Notes under the pieces: generated by a model
Told to the model about the DNA's origin: nothing
Databases searched by the model: none
What the model saw: only the letters and a program-made list of their open reading frames with translations
Program-made: the position numbers and the translations under genes
Shown here: piece by piece, positions 13,729 through 19,179 of the stretch
Numbering within the stretch: the stretch's first letter is position 1
Layout of the letters: each line of letters starts with the position of its first letter
Assembly: GCA_017402895.1 (NCBI GenBank)
Contig: JAFPLG010000022.1
Location: 1-19,179, forward strand
Source: Paludibacteraceae bacterium
GTDB lineage: Bacteria > Bacteroidota > Bacteroidia > Bacteroidales > Paludibacteraceae
Direction of reading: 5' to 3'
DNA length: 19,179 nucleotides

Positions 13729-14658
13729 ATGAATCGAATAGTAAATAAGTCCGTACTCTGTATTCTGTACTCCGTACTCCTCATGGCTTGTGCACCGGAT
13801 GGACCGCGTGTCTTCGGACGTTTTGTGCCGGAGCGTAAGGACGACTTTGCGTGGGAGAACGAGTATGCTGCTTTTCGTATGTACGGACCCGCGCTGGCCG
13901 ATGAGAACCCCTCGAACGGTGTGGATCTGTGGTTAAAAGCCTGTCCCGAACTTATCGTAGATAGCTTTTATTATCGCGAGACTGAACTGGGACTTCCCTA
14001 TCATATCAACTACGGCAAGGGACTGGATTGCTACAAAGTGGGGCATACCACGGGATGTGGCGGACTGGCCATCATTGCCGACAACCAGTTGTGGGTTGGC
14101 GGTCCCTACTCTCGCTATGAGATACTCTATCAGGACAACAACCGTTTCACATTCCGCCTGGAATACGACAGCGTACCTGTGGCAGGGCACTTGCTCCACG
14201 AGCAGATTACTATCACCGCCGAGGCAGGCACGCCGCTCTGCAAGGCAGAAGTGGTGCTCTCCTACGTAGGTAGCGACTCGCTGCCCGAAATCAGCCTGGG
14301 TGGTGGCATCTACCTGCACGATAGTCTGGATCGATGCGGCTACAACGAAGAGACACGCACGCTCACCTATTGCGAGGATGCTCTCTCCGATAAAAAAGCT
14401 GCACAAATGAACTACGACTACAATGGTTCTACGTCACAAGGCCGCAGTTACATAGCGGTCTATGTACCCGACCCGGCAGCTAAACGACCCTTAGAATACG
14501 ACAATACGGTTGTGCTGGTTGCCCCCTATAAGATGGGAACCACATTTACATACTACTTCGGCGCATGCTGGAGCAGATGGTGCGATGGTCGCCATGCCTA
14601 CGAGACCGACATGGACTGGGAACAATTCATCGCCGACGTTGCAGCAAACATCAAATAA
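13729..14658 (+). CDS. DUF4861 family lipoprotein
   Basis: A 309-residue predicted lipoprotein with the lipobox LLMAC and Cys21 as lipidation site. The body matches DUF4861: FAWENEYAAFRMYGPAL, GVDLWLKACPELIVDSFYYR, YGKGLDCYKVGHTTGCGG, LSLGGG-like strands, and a C-terminal YFGACWSRWCDGR. The family is found in Bacteroidota near polyuronate-degrading genes, in agreement with kduI-kduD just upstream, but I know no assured activity and assign none. I chose ATG 13729, 20 nt after the kduD stop; a longer in-frame reading would overlap kduD and remove the signal peptide. Residues 9-18 of the signal peptide are encoded by a tandem heptad array. Confidence 0.85.
   Translation: MNRIVNKSVLCILYSVLLMACAPDGPRVFGRFVPERKDDFAWENEYAAFRMYGPALADENPSNGVDLWLKACPELIVDSFYYRETELGLPYHINYGKGLDCYKVGHTTGCGGLAIIADNQLWVGGPYSRYEILYQDNNRFTFRLEYDSVPVAGHLLHEQITITAEAGTPLCKAEVVLSYVGSDSLPEISLGGGIYLHDSLDRCGYNEETRTLTYCEDALSDKKAAQMNYDYNGSTSQGRSYIAVYVPDPAAKRPLEYDNTVVLVAPYKMGTTFTYYFGACWSRWCDGRHAYETDMDWEQFIADVAANIK
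13753..13780 (+). repeat. Heptad array coding part of the DUF4861 signal peptide
   Basis: Four adjacent units, GTACTCT, GTATTCT, GTACTCC and GTACTCC, encode most of VLCILYSVLL, the hydrophobic core of the signal peptide. Unlike the junction arrays, the unit has no stop codon in any forward frame. All three of its frames give hydrophobic or small residues, which may be why it is tolerated here. Confidence 0.85.
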
Positions 14659-14669
14659 AGACTCTGTAC

Positions 14670-15671
14670 GTGAAGACCTATCTCATCATACGACTTGAGA
14701 CGCTTGGCAACGTAGCCATGACCGTTCCGGTGATTAGTTCGCTCTCGCGACGCTATCCGGACGATCGTTTCATTGTCGCAGCGATGAAACCGCTCCAGGA
14801 CATGTTCTACGGGCTAAAGAACGTAGAGTATGTCGAGGCCGATTACAAACAGCCGCGCGACCTGTTTCGACTGATGCGTCAGCTCCGACAGATCAAGGCC
14901 GACGTCGTTATCGACCTGCAAGACCGCCTCAACACACGCCTGCTTCGTTGGCATCTGCGTCTACACGGAGCACATATCGTGTCGGTGCACTACGGCCGTT
15001 GGCTTAAGCGCCGGTTGACGCTGACAGGGGCGAAGTACCACGACGCCCTGCCCAGCGAGTTTGACCGCTACTGTGATGCATTTCGGCGAGCCGGACTGGA
15101 GACCGATCGCGAGTTTGAGGCGATCAAGGTCAACCGCACGGCCAAAACCAAGGTCAAGGAACTCTTCGGCGAGCGTCAAGGCAGCTGGGTAGGCGTAGCG
15201 CCCTTTGCTAAGTCTGAATCGAACATACTGCCCTACAAGGTGACCAAGCAGTTGATACTCCGGCTGGCCGAACGTCCCAACACGCGCGTGTTTCTCTTCG
15301 GAGCCGGCGAAGTAGAGTGTGAGATGCTGCGTCAGTGGGCTGGCCTCCACAAGCAGGTGGAGAGCGTAGCCGGCCAACTCCGACTGGGAGAAGAACTGGA
15401 ACTGATGCGCCAACTCGACTATATGATCTGTATGGATTCAGCCAACCAACACCTGAGTTCGCTGGTGCACCTGCGAGCCATCAGCATATGGTGCGGCACG
15501 CATCCCAAACTGGGCTTCATGGGCTGGAAACAACGAGAAGAAGATATCTTGCAGCACCAGGAACTGGCCTGCCGTCCGTGCACGATGCACGGCACCAACC
15601 ACTGCCGGTTCTTCAACTATGCCTGCAAGCAAATAACCGCAAAACAAATTATACAACATATCTATGAGTAA
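14670..15671 (+). CDS. Glycosyltransferase family 9 (heptosyltransferase-like)
   Basis: A 333-residue GT9 protein of the ADP-heptose:LPS heptosyltransferase type, which adds sugars to the lipid A core in the cytoplasm. Family marks are VAMTVPVISSLSRRYPD near the N-terminus, GVAPFAKSESNILP at the domain junction, VFLFGAGE, and DYMICMDSANQHLSSLVHL with HPKLGFMGW in the nucleotide-sugar domain. A CRPCTMHGTNHC stretch near the end is common in Bacteroidota members. The start is taken as GTG 14670, 11 nt after the DUF4861 stop; an ATG at 14565 would overlap that gene by over 90 nt. The N-terminal motif reads RLETLGNVAM where relatives have R-[LF]-S-x-[LI]-G-D-V-A-M: the conserved Asp is Asn14. The gene overlaps parA by 8 nt (ATGAGTAA). 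Confidence 0.85.
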   Translation: MKTYLIIRLETLGNVAMTVPVISSLSRRYPDDRFIVAAMKPLQDMFYGLKNVEYVEADYKQPRDLFRLMRQLRQIKADVVIDLQDRLNTRLLRWHLRLHGAHIVSVHYGRWLKRRLTLTGAKYHDALPSEFDRYCDAFRRAGLETDREFEAIKVNRTAKTKVKELFGERQGSWVGVAPFAKSESNILPYKVTKQLILRLAERPNTRVFLFGAGEVECEMLRQWAGLHKQVESVAGQLRLGEELELMRQLDYMICMDSANQHLSSLVHLRAISIWCGTHPKLGFMGWKQREEDILQHQELACRPCTMHGTNHCRFFNYACKQITAKQIIQHIYE

Positions 15672-16425
15672 AATCATTTCATTGGCCAATCAGAAGGGAG
15701 GCGTGGGCAAGACCACTACTTCTATCAACCTGGCAGCCGCCCTGGCTCAACAGGGCAAACATGTCTTGCTCATCGACGCCGACCCTCAGGCGAATGCCTC
15801 ATCGGGTCTGGGAGTCGACATCGAGCAACTGAGCAACACCATCTACGAGTGTCTCATCAATCGCATCGACCCGCACACAGCCATCGTGAGCACATCGGTG
15901 AAGCGACTGGATATCATCCCGAGTCATATCGACCTGGTAGGCGCCGAGATTGAGATGCTCAACATCGAGCACCGCGAGACGATTCTCAAGCAAATCCTCT
16001 CGCAGCTGCGCAGCGAGTACGACTATATCCTGATCGACTGCAGCCCATCCCTTGGTCTGTTGACCGTCAACGCACTCACCGCCAGCGACAGCGTGATCAT
16101 CCCTGTTCAGTGCGAGTTCTTCGCCCTGGAAGGTATCGCTAAGTTGCTCAACACAATCAAGATCATCAAGTCGCAACTCAACCCGTCGCTCCAGATCGAG
16201 GGATTCCTGCTGACGATGTACGACAACCGTCTGCGCCTCTCCAACCAGGTATACGAGGAGGTGAAGCGCCACTTTGGCGACTTGGTCTTCAACACCGTCA
16301 TCTCGCGTAACGTACGCTTGAGCGAAGCACCTTCCCACGGTCTGTCTATCATGGAGTACGACTCGTCGAGCAAGGGTGCGAAAAACTATCTGGCTCTGGC
16401 CAAAGAACTAATCAAACGACAGTAG
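15664..16425 (+). CDS. parA: ParA/Soj chromosome partitioning ATPase
   Basis: ParA (253 aa) is a small Soj-type ParA. The deviant Walker A motif NQKGGVGKTTT is at about 8-18, the A' motif LIDADPQANASSGLG at about 36-50, and Walker B DYILIDCSPSLGLL at about 120-133. There is no N-terminal HTH extension, so it is the chromosomal type. ParA binds DNA as an ATP dimer and works with ParB-parS in origin segregation. Its start overlaps the GT9 stop by 8 nt; parB follows after a heptad array. Confidence 0.96.
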   Translation: MSKIISLANQKGGVGKTTTSINLAAALAQQGKHVLLIDADPQANASSGLGVDIEQLSNTIYECLINRIDPHTAIVSTSVKRLDIIPSHIDLVGAEIEMLNIEHRETILKQILSQLRSEYDYILIDCSPSLGLLTVNALTASDSVIIPVQCEFFALEGIAKLLNTIKIIKSQLNPSLQIEGFLLTMYDNRLRLSNQVYEEVKRHFGDLVFNTVISRNVRLSEAPSHGLSIMEYDSSSKGAKNYLALAKELIKRQ

Positions 16426-16426
16426 T

Positions 16427-16454
16427 CTAACGACTAACGACCAACGACTAAAAT
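16427..16454 (+). repeat. Heptad array CTAACGA between parA and parB
   Basis: The units are CTAACGA, CTAACGA and CCAACGA, then CTAAAAT, the last running into the parB ATG (16453-16455). TAA in most units closes several frames. The sequence differs from the TAATGGC family but has the same period and position. Confidence 0.82.
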
Positions 16455-17283
16455 GAAAAAAGTTACAGGACTAGGACGTGGACTCGATGCACTCATCGAC
16501 ACCACGCATATCGAGACCCGCGGAGGCAGTTCGATCTCCGAAGTGGAACTCCATAAGATCATTGCCAATCCCGATCAGCCGCGTCGAAACTTCAACGAGG
16601 AAGCGCTGCAGGAGCTGGCCGATTCAATTCGCGAGCACGGCGTGATATCGCCTATCACCTTGCGCAAGAACGACGACGACACCTATATGATTATTGCCGG
16701 TGAGCGTCGTTTCCGCGCTGCCAAACTGGCCGGACTGAATGCCATCCCGGCATATATCCGCACGGCCAAGGACGAGCAAGTTATGGAGATGGCTCTCATC
16801 GAGAATATCCAGCGCGAGGACCTGGACGCCATCGAGATAGCGCTGGCCTACCAGCGACTGATGGACGACTACCAACTGACCCAGGAGCGCATGGCAGAGC
16901 GCGTCGGCAAGAAGCGTGCAACGGTGGCCAACTACCTGCGTCTGCTGAAGTTGCCGGCCGAGATACAGATGGGCATCAAGGAGAAGCGCATCGAGATGGG
17001 CCACGCCCGCGCTATCCTTGGCGCCAAGTCGCCACAAGAGCAACTTTCGCTCTATCAGCGCATCTTGCGTGAGGGTATGTCGGTTCGCCGTGTCGAGCAA
17101 CTTGTTCAGGAAGCTGAGCAACCCAAGGCTACTAAGGCCAAGGTCGCAGCCAATCCCTACCCCGAGCAGCAGAACGCCCTAAGTGAAATGCTGGGCTGCC
17201 GCGTACAAGTCAAGGAAGGCAAAGTGCTCATCCCCTTCCGCAACGAAGACGAACTAAATCAACTCATCCAGCGTCTGCATTGA
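16453..17283 (+). CDS. parB: ParB/Spo0J chromosome partitioning protein
   Basis: ParB (276 aa) is a CTP-dependent DNA clamp that loads at parS. It starts with the canonical GLGRGLDAL (6-14), which helps activate ParA. The N-terminal ParB domain contains PDQPRRNFNEEALQELA (about 39-55) and the CTP-binding AGERRFRAAKLAG (about 83-95). ENIQREDLDAIE follows at about 118-129, then an HTH region (LTQERMAERVGKKRATVANYLRLLKLP) and a C-terminal dimerisation part. A short charged linker, EAEQPKATKAKVAANP, precedes that part. No parS (TGTTNCACGTGAAACA-like) is seen in the window. The stop overlaps the TTG start of the next gene. Confidence 0.96.
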   Translation: MKKVTGLGRGLDALIDTTHIETRGGSSISEVELHKIIANPDQPRRNFNEEALQELADSIREHGVISPITLRKNDDDTYMIIAGERRFRAAKLAGLNAIPAYIRTAKDEQVMEMALIENIQREDLDAIEIALAYQRLMDDYQLTQERMAERVGKKRATVANYLRLLKLPAEIQMGIKEKRIEMGHARAILGAKSPQEQLSLYQRILREGMSVRRVEQLVQEAEQPKATKAKVAANPYPEQQNALSEMLGCRVQVKEGKVLIPFRNEDELNQLIQRLH

Positions 17284-17966
17284 AACGACTGATTGGCATA
17301 TTATTCCTATTATTGCCTCTTTGGCTCTCTGCCCAGGAGGTCAACGACAGCATCGCCCCGACCGATGGTATCTATTATCAGCCCGATACCGTCGTGATTC
17401 ATCGCGCCGATGCCGGGGAACCCGAGTATCGCTACATGATCGACCTGACTCGTCAGCCGGACGCTATGCGTGCCGTTTGGTTAGGCGCCATCTGCCCGGG
17501 CTTGGGACAGATCTACAACCGCTCCTACTGGAAACTGCCTATCGTCTATGGCGCCTTCATGGGATGCGGCTATGCCATCAGTTACACAGGAGGTCTGTAT
17601 TCCGACTATAAGACGGCGTACAAAGATCTCTATCTCGATAACGTCAACGGCACCGTCTCAACGGATGCCTCCAAGTCGTACATCGCCCTCCTTCCCGAAG
17701 GCTATGATATCGACCGCATGGGTGGTGTGAGCACGTATATCAATACGCTCAAGAACCGCCAAAATGTCTATCGCCGTTATCGCGACCTGTCTATCGTGGC
17801 CACGGTGGCGGTCTATGCTCTCTCGCTCATCGACGCCTATGTCGATGCGCAGTTGTTCGATTTTGACATATCCGAGGAGTTGTCGCTCGACATCCATCCT
17901 CAGATCTACTTTGACCCGTACACCCAACGTACAGCAGAAATGAAACTAGCTATTACCTTGAAATGA
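17280..17966 (+). CDS. DUF5683 family exported/membrane protein
   Basis: A 228-residue protein with signal peptide MKRLIGILFLLLPLWLSA. The DUF5683 core includes RAVWLGAICPGLGQIYNRSYWKLPIVYGAF (in two stretches, about 65-94), a Gly-rich hydrophobic segment (GCGYAISYTGGLYSDYKTAY), and a second hydrophobic segment SIVATVAVYALSLIDAYVDAQLF (about 178-200). The C-terminus is beta-like. The start is TTG at 17280, overlapping the parB stop (TTGA); no ATG in this frame gives a signal peptide. Its place between parB and a lytic transglycosylase recurs in Bacteroidota from what I remember, suggesting a cell-envelope or division role, but the function is unknown. Confidence 0.82.
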   Translation: MKRLIGILFLLLPLWLSAQEVNDSIAPTDGIYYQPDTVVIHRADAGEPEYRYMIDLTRQPDAMRAVWLGAICPGLGQIYNRSYWKLPIVYGAFMGCGYAISYTGGLYSDYKTAYKDLYLDNVNGTVSTDASKSYIALLPEGYDIDRMGGVSTYINTLKNRQNVYRRYRDLSIVATVAVYALSLIDAYVDAQLFDFDISEELSLDIHPQIYFDPYTQRTAEMKLAITLK

Positions 17967-18856
17967 AACGACTCGTCTTTTTCATACTTGCGCTGACGCT
18001 CAGTCTGTCGGTCTTGGCCGACGAGACGGTCAAGCAACGTATCAAACAAATGCAGCGGACTGTTCCGATGCAGTACAACCAGGAGGTGCAGACCTACGTG
18101 AGCCGTTATCTGAAGGCCCCCGGTATGGTCAGCCGCGTACGGGGACTTGGCGAATACTACTTCCCGATCATCGAGCAGATCTTCCGCGAGAACGGGTTGC
18201 CTACCGAACTCAAGTACCTGACGCTGGTAGAGTCGAAACTCAATCCGCTGGTCGTCTCCCCACGAGGAGCCGCCGGTCTGTGGCAGTTCATGCCGGGTTC
18301 GGGTAAGGCCTTTGGATTGGAGCGAAACGCTTATGTAGACGACCGACTGGATACCTACCGCAGCACAGAGGCCGCCTGCAAACTGCTCAAGCGCCTCTAT
18401 TCAATGTACGGCGACTGGGCCATCGTCATCGCGGCCTACAACTGCGGTTCGGGAACTATACGCGGTGCCATCAAGGCGGCAGGAGGCAAGAAGTCGTTCT
18501 GGGCTATCTACCCCTACCTGCCTAAGCAGACGCGCATCTACATGCCTATCTTCATCGCCTACAACTACGTAATCGAATATGCCGACGCCTACAATATTCC
18601 GGTGGCTACAATCGACAATCTGGCGGTGCCAGTCGATACGGTACATACCAACAAGCGCATGACGCTCCAGCAGATTGCCAAGGCCACCGACACACCGATT
18701 GAGACTGTCCGTATGATGAATCCGCAGTACTTGCAGGGCGTCACACCGGCCGGACGCGACAATATCATCTGTCTGCCCAAGGGCAAGGCACAGTTTATCC
18801 GCAAGAACGTACCCGATAGCGAAGTCAACGAGGACAAAACCACCCCAAAGCAATAA
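17963..18856 (+). CDS. MltD-like lytic transglycosylase (SLT plus LysM)
   Basis: A 297-residue exported protein with signal peptide MKRLVFFILALTLSLSVLA. A GH23 SLT domain spans about 65-195, with catalytic Glu90 in LTLVESKLNP, then SPRGAAGLWQFMPGSGKAFGL and the AAYNCGSGTIRGAI motif. One LysM-like domain lies at about 233-275 (MTLQQIAKATDTPIETVRMMNP). It would cleave peptidoglycan glycan strands in the periplasm with formation of anhydro-muropeptides. It is shorter than E. coli MltD, which carries two LysM domains. The ATG overlaps the DUF5683 stop (ATGA), and its own stop overlaps the next start (TAATG). Confidence 0.92.
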   Translation: MKRLVFFILALTLSLSVLADETVKQRIKQMQRTVPMQYNQEVQTYVSRYLKAPGMVSRVRGLGEYYFPIIEQIFRENGLPTELKYLTLVESKLNPLVVSPRGAAGLWQFMPGSGKAFGLERNAYVDDRLDTYRSTEAACKLLKRLYSMYGDWAIVIAAYNCGSGTIRGAIKAAGGKKSFWAIYPYLPKQTRIYMPIFIAYNYVIEYADAYNIPVATIDNLAVPVDTVHTNKRMTLQQIAKATDTPIETVRMMNPQYLQGVTPAGRDNIICLPKGKAQFIRKNVPDSEVNEDKTTPKQ

Positions 18857-19179
18857 TGAGCGAATCTAAGATATATTACTCTATCAAGGAGGCCTCGGAG
18901 ATAACGGGCCTGCCCTTCTCTACCCTGCGTTACTGGGAGGAACAGTTCGAGGAACTCGACCCGCGCAAGGATGGTCATGGCAACCGTTACTACACGGCCG
19001 AGGATATTGAGTTTCTCAAGCGCGTCCGCTATATCCGCGACGAACTGAAGATCACCCGCATCGAAGCCATCCGTCGCGAGCTCCGCAACGATACCCGTCA
19101 GGTGGATGTAAAACTCCGAGCTTCGGAAATGCTACAGCGTATCCGACAGGAGTTGATGGATATCCGCTCCTATATTTGA
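18856..19179 (+). CDS. MerR-family transcriptional regulator
   Basis: A 107-residue protein, complete: the stop TGA is the last codon of the window. The N-terminal winged-helix MerR domain is clear: YYSIKEASEITGLPFSTLRYWEEQFEEL (in two parts, about 7-34), NRYYTAEDIEFLKRVRYI and LKITRIEAIRREL. A short helical tail follows (RASEMLQRIRQELMDIRSYI). It has no Cys-rich effector loop, so metal sensing of the MerR/ZntR kind is unlikely. Members of this Bacteroidota group often sit beside cell-wall genes. It starts in a TAATG overlap with the lytic transglycosylase gene, so both are probably translated together. Confidence 0.88.
   Translation: MSESKIYYSIKEASEITGLPFSTLRYWEEQFEELDPRKDGHGNRYYTAEDIEFLKRVRYIRDELKITRIEAIRRELRNDTRQVDVKLRASEMLQRIRQELMDIRSYI

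Noticed and set aside
400..16454. The tandem arrays as CRISPR repeats or as insertion-sequence remnants
   Set aside because: Units are 7-8 nt and directly adjacent with no spacers, so they are not CRISPR. Unit sequences differ between sites and there are no inverted ends or target duplications.

Overview
The window reads as a chromosomal stretch from a member of the Bacteroidota, most likely order Bacteroidales. The evidence is several promoters of the Bacteroidota type (TTTG, about 20 nt, TAnnTTTG), start codons that mostly lack a Shine-Dalgarno sequence, and a gene set typical of the phylum: GldG, a PorT-family outer-membrane protein, DUF5683, DUF4861, a two-domain SurA-like isomerase and an NrnA-type DHH protein. 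Genes are densely packed, GC is roughly balanced by eye, and gaps are AT-rich. I saw no rRNA, tRNA, CRISPR array, transposase or integrase.

Layout. (1) 1-3411, plus strand: the 3' part of an rnf operon (rnfC', D, G, E, A), encoding the membrane ferredoxin:NAD+ oxidoreductase, closed by a strong intrinsic terminator at 3486-3529. (2) 3590-5373: a promoter and the error-prone polymerase V pair umuD-umuC. (3) 5370-6461, minus strand: a DHH/DHHA1 phosphoesterase whose stop codon overlaps that of umuC. (4) 6495-6568: interleaved divergent promoters and a perfect 19-nt dyad. (5) 6593-12008: an envelope group comprising a SurA-like PPIase, GldG, a LysM plus periplasmic-binding-fold protein, and a PorT-family barrel. 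(6) 12038-14658: uronate catabolism (kduI, kduD) and a DUF4861 lipoprotein. (7) 14670-19179: a GT9 glycosyltransferase, parA, parB, a DUF5683 protein, an MltD-like lytic transglycosylase and a MerR-type regulator, almost all overlapping by 1-8 nt. From 6593 to the end, all genes run on the plus strand with only short gaps, so they could be co-transcribed in large blocks.

The most unusual signal is not a gene. Short tandem arrays, nearly all with a 7-nt period (one with 8), sit at seven same-strand gene junctions; two more lie inside coding sequences. The repeat sequence differs from site to site (TAATGGC/GAATGGT, TAAAGGC/GAAAGGC, TAATTTT, TTGAAAA, CTAACGA, GTACTCY, GACAAAA) but the period is conserved. 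Where the unit contains a stop codon, a period not divisible by 3 puts stops in all three frames. At two junctions the stop of the upstream gene and the start of the downstream gene are themselves parts of repeat units, and TAATGGC contains the stop-start overlap TAATG. Arrays are absent from the two promoter-bearing gaps. I propose a class of intra-operon linker elements, analogous in form to the heptanucleotide STRR repeats of cyanobacteria, possibly acting in translation termination and re-initiation. The function is inference.

Other points worth a look are a duplicated Cys/His-rich periplasmic tail on RnfG, an Asp-to-Asn change in the N-terminal motif of the GT9 enzyme, GldG without an adjacent GldF, and two strong Shine-Dalgarno sequences confined to the rnf operon.
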